Shown: positions 8,255 to 16,159 of the stretch, piece by piece | Numbering within the stretch: position 1 is the stretch's first letter | Layout of the letters: every line of letters starts with the position of its first letter | Source: Dehalococcoidales bacterium | GTDB lineage: Bacteria > Chloroflexota > Dehalococcoidia > Dehalococcoidales > RBG-16-60-22 | Assembly (NCBI GenBank): GCA_016783105.1 | Contig: JADHXF010000010.1 | Location: forward strand, 1-33,878 | Length of the DNA stretch: 33,878 nucleotides | Direction of reading: 5' to 3' | Made by a program: the position numbers and the translations under genes | The notes under the pieces: generated by a model | Told to the model about the DNA's origin: nothing | Database searches by the model: none | Seen by the model: only the letters and a program-made list of their open reading frames with translations

Positions 8255-9442
8255 ATAAATAGACGCGGAGTTCTGATATTTCTGACAGGACTGTTACCTC
8301 TCTTTGTCTTTGCTCACTTCGGTCATCACCTGGTGATGGCATTGCTGTCGCCGCTTCTGCCCTTCATTCGCAACGACCTTTCCCTTTCGTACACTCAGGT
8401 GGGTGGACTACTCTTTGCTTATAATCTTTCCTATGGACTCAGCCAGCTTCCGGCTGGCTGGGCGGCTGACCGCTTCGGCCCTCGCATCATGCTCACTGCC
8501 GGTGTGGCCGGGGTAGCGTTTGCCGGGCTTTTAATCGGGCTTTCCACGAACTATATTGTCCTGGCGCTTTTCCTTGTTATCCTGGGGCTGATGGGTGGCG
8601 GTTACCACCCCGCGGCATCGCCGCTGGTCTCAGCATCGGTTGAGGCTAAAAACCGGGGGAAAGCGCTGGGCATTCACCAGATAGGGGGCACTGGAAGCTT
8701 TTTCCTGGCTCCTCTCATTGCCGCGGGCATCGCCAGTGCGCTGGGCTGGCGTGGCGCCTTTCTGGCCATATCAATTCCGGCCATAGCCTTCGGTATAACG
8801 TTCTACATACTCCTGGGTCGGAGGGGGTATGCTAACGTCGTGCCGAAGAAGGCGACAGACGCGTCCACGACAAAGCCGTCTGAGCCGGTTGACCTGCGCC
8901 GACTGTCAGCGTTTATAGCTATGGGTATCGCGAGTATGGTGCTGATATATTCTTCTCTCCAGTTCGTTCCGCTCTACGCAGTTGACGTACTCGGCGCCAG
9001 CGAAGAGGCAGGTGCTGCCCTGCTGTCCATCGCTTTCTTTGGTGGTCTCTGGGGTGGTCCCCTGGGTGGCTTCCTGTCGGACCGTTTCGGGCGGATACCG
9101 GTCATTATCGCCGTCGGCCTAGTTGCCGGACCGTCCATTTATCTTTTGAATCATGTATCCCTGGGATTCAACCTCTATGCGGTGCTGCTCCTCATGGGCA
9201 CCGCGATGCACGTCGGCATGCCGGTGGTGGAATCTTATATCATCAGCCATGTTTCACTGCGGAGACGTTCCACAGTGCTCGGCATCTACTATATGGGCAG
9301 CCGGGGAGGACCGGCCATTACCCTCTTGCTGGGCTACCTCATTGACACGTACCAGTTCTATATCACCTTATCCGGGGTAGCGCTTACCATGTTTGCCGCG
9401 GCTCTTGTCAGCACGGCGTTGCTCTGGGGAAAACGCGGGTGA
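8255..9442 (+). CDS. MFS transporter, FSR-like subgroup
   Basis: The protein has twelve predicted helices with the loop motif DRFGP after helix 2, GGGYHPAASPLVS in the helix 4-5 region and RGKALGIHQIGG after it, resembling fosmidomycin-resistance-like and related efflux or uptake carriers. The first ordinary start is GTG 8333 (369 residues), but this cuts through helix 1. The open frame extends back to 8243, and AAAGGA (8242-8247) stands 7 bases before ATA 8255. Starting there gives 395 residues and a complete first helix (residues about 6-30). A good promoter at 8150-8178 also fits the longer form. Substrate unknown. It converges on the 2-hydroxyacid dehydrogenase gene with a 4-base gap. Confidence 0.88.
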   Translation: MNRRGVLIFLTGLLPLFVFAHFGHHLVMALLSPLLPFIRNDLSLSYTQVGGLLFAYNLSYGLSQLPAGWAADRFGPRIMLTAGVAGVAFAGLLIGLSTNYIVLALFLVILGLMGGGYHPAASPLVSASVEAKNRGKALGIHQIGGTGSFFLAPLIAAGIASALGWRGAFLAISIPAIAFGITFYILLGRRGYANVVPKKATDASTTKPSEPVDLRRLSAFIAMGIASMVLIYSSLQFVPLYAVDVLGASEEAGAALLSIAFFGGLWGGPLGGFLSDRFGRIPVIIAVGLVAGPSIYLLNHVSLGFNLYAVLLLMGTAMHVGMPVVESYIISHVSLRRRSTVLGIYYMGSRGGPAITLLLGYLIDTYQFYITLSGVALTMFAAALVSTALLWGKRG

Positions 9443-9446
9443 TTCC

Positions 9447-10502
9447 CTAGCCGGGCTCCTTCATCTGACCCCATCGAGCGATGTACTTCTCTTTGGCATC
9501 AGGGTTTACTACGGCTTTTGGCCATTCGCCGCGCATCACCCGCGCCACCTCTTCGACGGGACGGTGCCAGCGTTCTGCCTCGGAAGCCGGGGAGAAGAAG
9601 GCGGAGTGGGCGGTGCTGATGAAATTATCCAGAGCGAACAGGGGGTTTTGGGGATCAGGGGGTTCGGGGTCCATGACATCCAGCGCCGCCATGGCCAGTT
9701 TGCCTTCTTTGAGGGCCTGAAGAAGGGCCGCTTCATCAATGAAGCCGCCGCGGGCGGTGTTAATCAGGCAGGCGGTTGGCTTCATCTCATTAAACGCGTC
9801 ATGACTGAAGATACGTCTGGTCTCTGCGGTTAACGCCGCGTGTATGGAAATAAAGTCGGACTCGTTCAGCAGGCGCTTCCAGTCCACCATTGCCACGCCC
9901 ATCTGCCGGGCTGCTTCCGGGGCTACATACGGGTCATGGGCGATGATGCGCAGCCCGAACCCTCTGGCTTTGAGCACCAGCGCCCGTGCTACCCTGCCGA
10001 AGCCGAAAAGACCGAGTGTCTGCCCTTCAAGTCGGGTCATGGTCGGCCATATGCGCTGTTGAATTTCGATGCCGCTGGCGGAAAGCCCCCACTGGCCCTT
10101 CCTGGCGGAACTATTCAGTGGCACAACTTTGCGGGTACAGGCCAGAATCAGTGCCATGGCATGGTCGGATACCTCTCCCACGCAGTAGTCGGGTACGTTG
10201 GTCACCAGAATGCCGCGCTCGGCGGCGGCGGCGGTATCAATGCTGTCGTAGCCGATTTGCGTATTGCTGATAAGCCGGCATTGCTTCAGTTGCTCGATGA
10301 TTTTACGGGGTACGGGGCGGATGCTGCCCACGGTTATTATGGCATCGGCATCACTGGCCAGTGCTATGAACTCATCGTCGCTCTCGCAGCGCTGGCCGAT
10401 GAACTCGGCACCCAGCTCGCGGAACTCCTGTGGATACTTCTCCGACTCTCCAGCAGGTGCCAGCGGTAAAACCACTTTAAAGCCAGTATTGCTGCGGTTC
10501 AA
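9447..10502 (-). CDS. D-isomer-specific 2-hydroxyacid dehydrogenase (CtBP-like)
   Basis: A 351-residue NAD(P)-dependent dehydrogenase interconverting a 2-hydroxyacid and a 2-oxoacid. The Rossmann motif GLFGFGRVAR spans about 164-173. The catalytic triad is Arg251 (TARGGF), Glu280 (DPEPP) and His299 (TAHSAFFS). The C-terminal tail, ending in a basic helix with ARWG, matches that of the second copy at 23962, so the two are paralogues. The TTG start at 10502 has GGGAG about 10 bases upstream. It lies 30 bases behind the cyclophilin-like gene and is probably in one operon with it. Substrate cannot be read from sequence; phosphoglycerate is only one possibility. Confidence 0.92.
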   Translation of the reverse strand: MNRSNTGFKVVLPLAPAGESEKYPQEFRELGAEFIGQRCESDDEFIALASDADAIITVGSIRPVPRKIIEQLKQCRLISNTQIGYDSIDTAAAAERGILVTNVPDYCVGEVSDHAMALILACTRKVVPLNSSARKGQWGLSASGIEIQQRIWPTMTRLEGQTLGLFGFGRVARALVLKARGFGLRIIAHDPYVAPEAARQMGVAMVDWKRLLNESDFISIHAALTAETRRIFSHDAFNEMKPTACLINTARGGFIDEAALLQALKEGKLAMAALDVMDPEPPDPQNPLFALDNFISTAHSAFFSPASEAERWHRPVEEVARVMRGEWPKAVVNPDAKEKYIARWGQMKEPG

Positions 10503-10532
10503 GAGGCCGTCTCCCTGCGTTCTGTGCCGTGG

Positions 10533-10907
10533 CTAGCTTTCCTTCTCAATGGTCACCTCGGTGCCCGACTCAACCTGTTTGAAGACGGCAGCATCACCGA
10601 CGACCTGACCGAAGACAGTAACCGGACTCGCCGGGCGGGGCTTATCACCTTCGCTCATTGGCGTGGGGCCAAAAAAGATACAGAAGGCCTGCCCTGGCGG
10701 CCAGTAGCCCAGGTCACCGACTTCCACCAGTTCCTGCCCGTTCTCCTGGGCAACGCTCACCGGGATGCTGAAGTATATCTCGTCCCCCCAGGTATTGGCG
10801 CGCCCCTTGATGGGCAGAGCATCCCATATCGCCTGGGCGACCTTGGTATCGTTTAATTCGGCCAGTGCTTCCACCGACCCGGCTTTAATGCGAATTCGTT
10901 TGTCCAT
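10533..10907 (-). CDS. Cyclophilin-like fold protein (TM1367-like)
   Basis: A compact 124-residue protein with the pattern of the cyclophilin-like (TM1367/DUF3830-type) family: an N-terminal strand, then AIWDALPIKGRANTWGDE, then GDLGYWPPGQAFCIFFGPTP and a C-terminal VFGQVVGD. These proteins share the cyclophilin barrel, but isomerase activity is not established and their role is unknown. No signal peptide. ATG 10907 has GGGAGG upstream. It is first in a two-gene unit with the 2-hydroxyacid dehydrogenase, which may point to a role in organic acid metabolism (inference). Confidence 0.85.
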   Translation of the reverse strand: MDKRIRIKAGSVEALAELNDTKVAQAIWDALPIKGRANTWGDEIYFSIPVSVAQENGQELVEVGDLGYWPPGQAFCIFFGPTPMSEGDKPRPASPVTVFGQVVGDAAVFKQVESGTEVTIEKES

Positions 10908-11006
10908 AACGCGGACCTCCCCTGTAAATGATATAAGTTTAAGTGAAAAATCAGTTATTCAGTGTAGCACAACTGGACTGGTGTCGCAATTATGATTCTC
11001 CCTGTC

Positions 11007-11035
11007 TTGACAAAGCGGCGCTTCATCAATAGGAT
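11007..11035 (+). promoter_or_regulatory. Sigma-70-type promoter for the EamA gene
   Basis: Consensus TTGACA (11007-11012) and TAGGAT (11030-11035) are separated by 17 bases. Transcription would begin near 11042, which places the true start codon at ATG 11070 and excludes the in-frame ATG at 10992. Confidence 0.75.
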
Positions 11036-11069
11036 TTGGGTAGCAGAAACAAACCACTGGGTCATTAAA

Positions 11070-11942
11070 ATGAAAGCGTATCTCGCCCTGCTGGTGGGGA
11101 TAGTATCAGTTTCCTTTGCGGCGATATTTATTCGCCTGGCGGAAGCGCCGCCGCTGGTCATTGCCGCCTATCGTCTGACCATAGCCTCACTCGTTCTCAT
11201 CCCGCTGGCTTACAAAAAGACGATACCGGGTATGAAGCGGCTATCCGGGCGCGATGGTCTGCTGCTACTGCTCTCCAGCTTTTTTCTGGCACTGCACTTT
11301 GGCCTCTGGATAACATCGCTCAGCTACACCTCCATTGCCAGCTCGGTCATCCTGGTGACCTGCCATCCGGCCTTTGTGGCGGTCATCTCCTACTTTCTCT
11401 GGCACGAGGTGCTGAACAGGTTGACCATCGGCGGTATGGTGGTTGCTTTTGCGGGCATAGTGCTTATCAATTACAGTGGCTTTGCTCTCGGTTCACGGGC
11501 TATTCTGGGAGATGTGCTGGCCCTGGTCGCCAGCTTCGCCATGGGTGGTTACCTCATCATTGGCGGTCAGCTGAAAGCCAGAATCGAAATACTGCCTTAC
11601 CTGACCATAATCTATACCGGAGCGGCAGTTATATTGTTGCTGGCGACCGCTGGCTTTGGCTATTCCTTTACCGGTTATTCAGGTACAACCTATCTGATGA
11701 TGGTTCTGCTGGCATTAGTGCCTCAGCTTATCGGGCACTCCAGTTTCAACCTGGCGGTGCGGCTGATACCGGTAACTTTTGTCTCGGTGGCTATTCTCGG
11801 CGAGCCGGTCGGAGCGACTTTACTTGGCTATTTCATCCTGCATGAGGTGCCAACGGCGAAAGAGCTCATGGGTGGTATCTTCATTCTGGCCGGAATATTC
11901 ATTGTGCTCAGGCAGACGCCGCGGTATCTGGGAGCCAAGTGA
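11070..11942 (+). CDS. EamA-family (drug/metabolite superfamily) transporter
   Basis: A 290-residue protein with ten predicted membrane helices in two EamA repeats. The first repeat begins MKAYLALLVGIVSVSFAAIF and contains the typical AEAPPLVIAAYR loop; the second begins near residue 150. Family members export or import amino acids, sugars or other small metabolites; the substrate is unknown. An upstream in-frame ATG at 10992 would add 26 polar residues but lies upstream of the promoter, so the shorter form is preferred. There is no clear Shine-Dalgarno sequence at either start. Confidence 0.88.
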   Translation: MKAYLALLVGIVSVSFAAIFIRLAEAPPLVIAAYRLTIASLVLIPLAYKKTIPGMKRLSGRDGLLLLLSSFFLALHFGLWITSLSYTSIASSVILVTCHPAFVAVISYFLWHEVLNRLTIGGMVVAFAGIVLINYSGFALGSRAILGDVLALVASFAMGGYLIIGGQLKARIEILPYLTIIYTGAAVILLLATAGFGYSFTGYSGTTYLMMVLLALVPQLIGHSSFNLAVRLIPVTFVSVAILGEPVGATLLGYFILHEVPTAKELMGGIFILAGIFIVLRQTPRYLGAK

Positions 11943-11949
11943 AGTAAAT

Positions 11950-11978
11950 TTGACAGGGTGATGGTAATCTTCTATGGT
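11950..11978 (+). promoter_or_regulatory. Candidate promoter for the radical SAM gene
   Basis: Consensus TTGACA (11950-11955) and TATGGT (11973-11978) are 17 bases apart. The site begins 7 bases after the EamA stop codon and about 50 bases before the radical SAM start. Confidence 0.6.
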
Positions 11979-12028
11979 GATTACAGGTGGAATGAGGCAC
12001 TGGAGGAGTTTTTACGCAACTGAAAGGT

Positions 12029-12883
12029 ATGTCAGAAAAGCAGATGTCTGAGCCAGATTCAAGAGCACAGGGTATCCCGTTGAAAACCGGCATCATTTAC
12101 GGCCCGGTGAGGTCGCGGAGGCTGGGACGGTCACTCGGGTTAAATCTTTCCCCGGTGCGTTATAAACTGTGTTCGTTCAATTGCGTGTACTGCCAGTACG
12201 GCTGGACCGATGTCAGCACGCTTGATACCGTGCCATATGAGAAAGATTTCCCGACCGTGGAAGATTTCGGCAGGGCACTGGAGCGCGTCCTTGAGGAACA
12301 TAATAACGAGGGAATAGACAACATTACTTTCTCGGGCAATGGCGAGTCAACATTGCACCCCCGCTTCGCTGAGTTGGTAGACATCGCCGGTAGATTGAAG
12401 AAAAAATACTGCCCCGCCGCCCGTCTCGGTGTGCTGACCAACTCCTCAACCGTGACGATGGGCAAGGTGCGCTCCGCGCTCGACGGACTGGACTTTAAAA
12501 TAATGAAGCTCGATGCGGGTGATATCGAGACATTCCAGGAGATAAACCGCCCCTGTCCGCAGGTCGAGTATCAGGAGATATTGGGAAGTCTGAAATCTAT
12601 GGAGAACGTTACCCTGCAGACGATGTTCGTCGACGGGGCATTTCAGAATATTGATGACAGGAAAATAGCTTCATGGATTGAGCATGTTGGTGAAATAAAA
12701 CCGGTGCAGGCCCAAATTTACTCCCTCCACCGCCCTTCCGCGGCCTCCTCGTTGCGGGAGGTTCCGGCCGAAAAACTGGAGGAAATTGCCGCCAGGACCA
12801 GAAGCGCGACCGGGGTCAGCGTGGAGGTAATTGTGGCCGCCGCGCCGTATCGTCCCCAATTCAGTGAGCCGGGGCAGAGGTAA
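12029..12883 (+). CDS. Radical SAM protein, COG0731 (wyosine-synthase-like) family
   Basis: This 284-residue protein has the radical SAM cluster motif CSFNCVYCQYG (Cys48, Cys52, Cys55), preceded by the family's GPVRSRRLGRSLGLNLSP and followed by FSGNGESTLHP, the SAM-binding GGE-like segment. It matches the COG0731 group related to archaeal wyosine-type tRNA enzymes, but bacterial members have no firm function. The iron-sulfur cluster implies an oxygen-sensitive, cytoplasmic enzyme. Start choice is uncertain: ATG 12029 has poor spacing to a ribosome site, ATG 12044 is also in frame, and the best Shine-Dalgarno (GGAGGAG, 12002-12008) is correctly spaced only for ACG 12014. Confidence 0.9.
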   Translation: MSEKQMSEPDSRAQGIPLKTGIIYGPVRSRRLGRSLGLNLSPVRYKLCSFNCVYCQYGWTDVSTLDTVPYEKDFPTVEDFGRALERVLEEHNNEGIDNITFSGNGESTLHPRFAELVDIAGRLKKKYCPAARLGVLTNSSTVTMGKVRSALDGLDFKIMKLDAGDIETFQEINRPCPQVEYQEILGSLKSMENVTLQTMFVDGAFQNIDDRKIASWIEHVGEIKPVQAQIYSLHRPSAASSLREVPAEKLEEIAARTRSATGVSVEVIVAAAPYRPQFSEPGQR

Positions 12884-12934
12884 CGGGTTATTGTTAAACC
12901 GTTTGCTTAGCGTGTAAGGGCGATAGCTGTTACC

Positions 12935-12963
12935 TTGATATCAGTTTAGCGAATTGCTACAAT
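12935..12963 (+). promoter_or_regulatory. Promoter for the C_GCAxxG_C_C gene
   Basis: TTGATA (12935-12940) and TACAAT (12958-12963), each one base from consensus, are 17 bases apart. The predicted start of transcription is about 45 bases ahead of ATG 13014, which itself has AAAGGAGGT upstream. Confidence 0.7.
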
Positions 12964-13013
12964 AGGTCTGGCTATCAAACGGAATTGCGTTCAGTTAAAA
13001 GGAGGTCGGAATT

Positions 13014-13526
13014 ATGGCGGAGAAAGCTACTGAAAAAGCCCATGAGCTTGGTAAGTACTACGAAAAGACCTACCGTGGCTGTAGCCAGTGTGCTGTTGCC
13101 GCGCTCCAGGATGTTTTTGACATCAGAAACGATGATATTTTCAAGTCGGCCACCGCGCTCGCCGGTGGTTCAGCAATGTCCAGCGAAGGCAGCTGCGGCG
13201 CCTACGTCGGCGCCCTCATGGTGCTGGGTCATATAGTAGGCCGGGAGCGGGATAATTTCGCCGACCCCGAAGGCGTACGCTTCACGACTCACAAGCTGGC
13301 GGGGAAGCTGCGCCAGAAATTCATCGATGAATACGGTTCCATCATCTGCCACAATATCCAGACCAAGGTGCTGGGCCGTCCTTATTACCTGGCTGACCCG
13401 CAGGAATACGAGAAGTTCCACAATGCCGGCGCCCATGACATCCACTGCCCGGAAGTGGTGGGCAAGGCATCCCGGTGGATGGCGGAAATCATACAGGATG
13501 CCAAACTGGCTTCACCGGGCAAATAG
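13014..13526 (+). CDS. C_GCAxxG_C_C family redox-type protein
   Basis: The 170-residue protein carries the cysteine layout that names this family: CSQC (Cys23, Cys26), SCGAYVGA (Cys61), a Cys at 112 in ICHNI, and Cys145 in HCPEVVGKAS. Members are thought to bind a metal or iron-sulfur cofactor or to be redox-active, and are common in anaerobes; no reaction is established. There is no signal peptide or membrane segment. It appears to be transcribed alone from the promoter at 12935-12963 and converges on the RraA-like gene. Confidence 0.9.
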   Translation: MAEKATEKAHELGKYYEKTYRGCSQCAVAALQDVFDIRNDDIFKSATALAGGSAMSSEGSCGAYVGALMVLGHIVGRERDNFADPEGVRFTTHKLAGKLRQKFIDEYGSIICHNIQTKVLGRPYYLADPQEYEKFHNAGAHDIHCPEVVGKASRWMAEIIQDAKLASPGK

Positions 13527-13545
13527 ACAGGTTTCTTAATCCTTT

Positions 13546-13571
13546 AAACCAGCAATGTAAACTGGGTTTTT
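13546..13571 (+). terminator. Weak candidate terminator after the C_GCAxxG_C_C gene
   Basis: AAACCAG (13546-13552) can pair, with a one-base bulge, with CTGGGTTT (13562-13569), followed by a run of five T. The stem is short and the T-run overlaps the stop codon of the convergent gene. Confidence 0.3.
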
Positions 13572-14292
13572 ATCCCGGCAGGTCTTCCCGTTTCCAGGCG
13601 GCTTTCAACTGGGCAAACGTTTTGGTGGCCAGCACATCATCGGCGCGGGCTTGCTCTTTCGCGGTAAAGGCGTCAATGTTCTTGCAGACGTCAGCCAGTT
13701 TATCTGCCGGGAATTTGACGGCGCCATTTTCATCCATATGAACGATTTCACCGGGGACAACATCCATCGCGGCGACTGATACCGGTACGTTAATGGCACT
13801 TATCGCCATTTCCCCATGTCCTGGCGTTACTCCGGTGGTGAGATATTGCATTCCCAGGTGGCGTATCTCATCGACGTCTCTCGTCGGGCCGTCGGTGACT
13901 ACCCCGACCACCCCGCAGACTTTGAGGGCGGAGCTCAATTGACCTCCGGCCAGCCCCACTTTGGGTAGTATCTCAGGCGGGAAGTCCTGCTTGATAACGA
14001 GGATTGCCGGTTTTTTCGCTTTGGCTATCGTTTCATACAGGTCGATAAGTGACCAGCGCTGATAGTTCGGGTTGGGCAGGGCAAAGACGACAGTCACGGC
14101 ATAGCCAATCCGGGCTGGCAGCTCGGGAAAGAGGCAGCGGACTGACTGGTCAGTGTACCATTTCTGGCGCCAGGGCTCGTAAAGCCCCAGGCAGAGCGGG
14201 TTTTTTGGATATGTGGCCACGATGTTGGTGATTGACGGAGTATTGAAGCCGCGTAATTTCTCCAGCATCTCCTTTTCTGATAATTCCGGCAT
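13570..14292 (-). CDS. RraA-like / HMG aldolase-type family protein
   Basis: A 240-residue member of the RraA-like superfamily, which includes 4-hydroxy-4-methyl-2-oxoglutarate aldolases and proteins once annotated as demethylmenaquinone methyltransferases. The core motif is GLAGGQLSSALKVCGVVG followed by VTDGPTRDVDE, whose Arg and Asp correspond to the substrate- and metal-binding residues of the aldolases. A second motif GEIVHMDENGAVKFP follows. This suggests a metal-dependent aldolase or decarboxylase acting on a 2-oxoacid. ATG 14292 is chosen because AGGAG lies 5 bases upstream; the in-frame GTG 14298 would overlap that site. It is divergent from the gamma-glutamyltransferase gene. Confidence 0.88.
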   Translation of the reverse strand: MPELSEKEMLEKLRGFNTPSITNIVATYPKNPLCLGLYEPWRQKWYTDQSVRCLFPELPARIGYAVTVVFALPNPNYQRWSLIDLYETIAKAKKPAILVIKQDFPPEILPKVGLAGGQLSSALKVCGVVGVVTDGPTRDVDEIRHLGMQYLTTGVTPGHGEMAISAINVPVSVAAMDVVPGEIVHMDENGAVKFPADKLADVCKNIDAFTAKEQARADDVLATKTFAQLKAAWKREDLPG

Positions 14293-14354
14293 GTTCACTC
14301 CTTTTCTTTATTTCAGCAATAGCCGCTACCTATTCTAGCCCAATCGGTTCTCGA

Positions 14355-14388
14355 TTTCCACGGGTATTGAAATACCGGTCTGTGGAAA
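14355..14388. promoter_or_regulatory. Nested inverted repeat, possible operator
   Basis: An outer arm pair TTTCCAC (14355-14361) / GTGGAAA (14382-14388) encloses an inner pair GGTATT (14363-14368) / AATACC (14371-14376). It lies in the divergent RraA/gamma-glutamyltransferase region and its right arm covers the putative -35 box at 14383-14388. Confidence 0.45.
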
Positions 14389-14411
14389 CTGGCCGATGCT
14401 GATGTTATTAT
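14383..14411 (+). promoter_or_regulatory. Candidate promoter for the gamma-glutamyltransferase gene
   Basis: TGGAAA (14383-14388) and TATTAT (14406-14411) are 17 bases apart; a perfect TATAAT also overlaps at 14409-14414. Transcription would start about 40 bases ahead of ATG 14459. Confidence 0.45.
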
Positions 14412-14458
14412 AATTAGTGGCGCTGTTTGGCGTGATAAGAAAAAAGAGAGGTGAGCGC

Positions 14459-16069
14459 ATGAAATACATGTTTCCGTCCCGGCGTACCGCGGTGACGAGC
14501 ACGGGTGGTATGGTGGCCTCAAGTCAATATCTGGCAACGCAGGCCGGGGTGAGCATACTCCAGCAGGGCGGCAATGCCATTGATGCCGCCATCGCCACCG
14601 CCGTTGCCCTTAACGTGGTTGAGCCGATGATGACCGGCCTGGGTGGCGACCTCTTTGCGCTGGTATATCTCCACAAAGGCGGGGAACTGAAAGCTCTGAA
14701 CGCCAGCGGGCGAGCCCCGTATGCCGCCAGTCTGGAGAAAATGAGAAGCCTGGGCTTTTCAAAAATGCCGGAAACGGGTATTCATACCGTTACCATCCCG
14801 GGGACACTGGATGGCTGGTGCACCTTGCTTGATACGTGTGGCACGATGAAGATGAATCAGGTGCTGTCTCCGGCGATTGCCCTTGCCGAAAAGGGGTACC
14901 CGGTTACCGAGATAACCGCCCTCCGCTGGCAGGAAAGCCAGCCAAAGCTGGAAAAGGACGCGGCTGCTGCCCGCACTTACCTGCCCGGTGGACGGGCCCC
15001 TGAAGCCGGCGAAGTATTCGTGCAGCCAGACCTGGCGAACACATTGAAAAAGATAGCGCGGGACGGAAGAGAAGTCTTCTATAGGGGCGAAATCGCTGAG
15101 TCAATCGTGGCCTGCTCTCAGAAGCACGGCGGACTGATTACCATGAAAGACCTGAACGACCATTCGTCCGACTGGGTAACGCCCATCAGTACGAATTACC
15201 GCGGATATGAAGTGTTCGAATGCCCGCCGAACGGTCAGGGTCTGGTCACGCTGCTCGCTCTGAATATACTGGAAGGCTATGATTTGAAGTCAATGGGGCA
15301 CAACTCGCCGCAGTATCTGCACCTGCTGCTCGAAGCGCTGAAGCTGGCCTTTGCCGATGCCGACAGATACGTCGCCGACCCCGATTTTGTAAATATCCCT
15401 TTAAATCAGTTGCTCGACAAAAGTTATGCGGAAAGCAGGCGAGGTTTGATTAACGGCAAGAGAGCGGGGCAGCAGGTAGCCGCTGGAGTTCCGGGGAGCA
15501 AGGGAGATACGGTTTACCTGGCGGCGACGGATAGGGATGGCAACAGCATCTCTCTGATAAACAGCCTGTATAACGCCTTCGGCTCCGGCATCGTCGCTGA
15601 GGGAACGGGCATCTGCCTGCAGAATCGCGGTGCCCTGTTCTCTCTTGAAAGCGACCATCCCAACTGCATCGCTCCGCGCAAGCGGCCGTACCATACCATT
15701 ATCCCGGCCATGGTGTTACGGGATGGCAGGCTGTTCCTGACCTTTGGCGTGATGGGTGGCTTCATGCAGCCGCAGGGTCAGGTACAGGTATTGCTAAATA
15801 TCATCGATTTTGGCATGGATGTGCAGACCGCGCTGGACGCACCGAGATGCCGGTATATTCCGGTAAGCAACGAGTGTGTCTTTGAATCGGGAATTGCTGA
15901 CAGCACACTTCGGGCACTGGCGGGAAAAGGACACCGTATTGTTCACCTGGAAGACCCCTATGGTCAGCAGTTCGGCGGCGGTCAGGTAATAATGGTGCAC
16001 CCCGGAAACGGGGCGCTCATTGCTGGCTCTGACCCGCGTAAGGACGGCTGTGCCATGGGAACATGGTAA
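14459..16069 (+). CDS. Gamma-glutamyltransferase family protein (Ntn-hydrolase)
   Basis: This 536-residue protein matches the gamma-glutamyltranspeptidase family, which moves or hydrolyses gamma-glutamyl groups, for example from glutathione. It has the N-terminal GGNAIDAAIATAVAL motif, GLGGDLF, and the autoprocessing site GDT with the nucleophile Thr351. The small subunit then contains DRDGNSISLINSLYNAFGSG. The residue after Thr351 is Val, where E. coli GGT has a second Thr. There is no signal peptide, unlike secreted GGTs, so a cytoplasmic enzyme on another amide (CapD- or YwrD-like) is possible. AGGTGA sits about 5 bases before ATG 14459. Inference: it may act on gamma-glutamyl or related amides. 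Confidence 0.93.
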   Translation: MKYMFPSRRTAVTSTGGMVASSQYLATQAGVSILQQGGNAIDAAIATAVALNVVEPMMTGLGGDLFALVYLHKGGELKALNASGRAPYAASLEKMRSLGFSKMPETGIHTVTIPGTLDGWCTLLDTCGTMKMNQVLSPAIALAEKGYPVTEITALRWQESQPKLEKDAAAARTYLPGGRAPEAGEVFVQPDLANTLKKIARDGREVFYRGEIAESIVACSQKHGGLITMKDLNDHSSDWVTPISTNYRGYEVFECPPNGQGLVTLLALNILEGYDLKSMGHNSPQYLHLLLEALKLAFADADRYVADPDFVNIPLNQLLDKSYAESRRGLINGKRAGQQVAAGVPGSKGDTVYLAATDRDGNSISLINSLYNAFGSGIVAEGTGICLQNRGALFSLESDHPNCIAPRKRPYHTIIPAMVLRDGRLFLTFGVMGGFMQPQGQVQVLLNIIDFGMDVQTALDAPRCRYIPVSNECVFESGIADSTLRALAGKGHRIVHLEDPYGQQFGGGQVIMVHPGNGALIAGSDPRKDGCAMGTW

Positions 16070-16159
16070 CTGTGTCCCGATACGGCGTCTCAAGCACATG
16101 GAGAATTGGCGAGCAGAGATGAATTTATTTAGCATATTTGGAATAATGGACTGGAGCTA

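Noticed and set aside
9840..10469. Plus-strand open frame of 209 codons
   Set aside because: Antisense shadow of the 2-hydroxyacid dehydrogenase, caused by GC-rich codon bias.
10992..11069. N-terminal extension of the EamA protein from ATG 10992
   Set aside because: A consensus promoter at 11007-11035 lies inside it, so the transcript would start after this codon.
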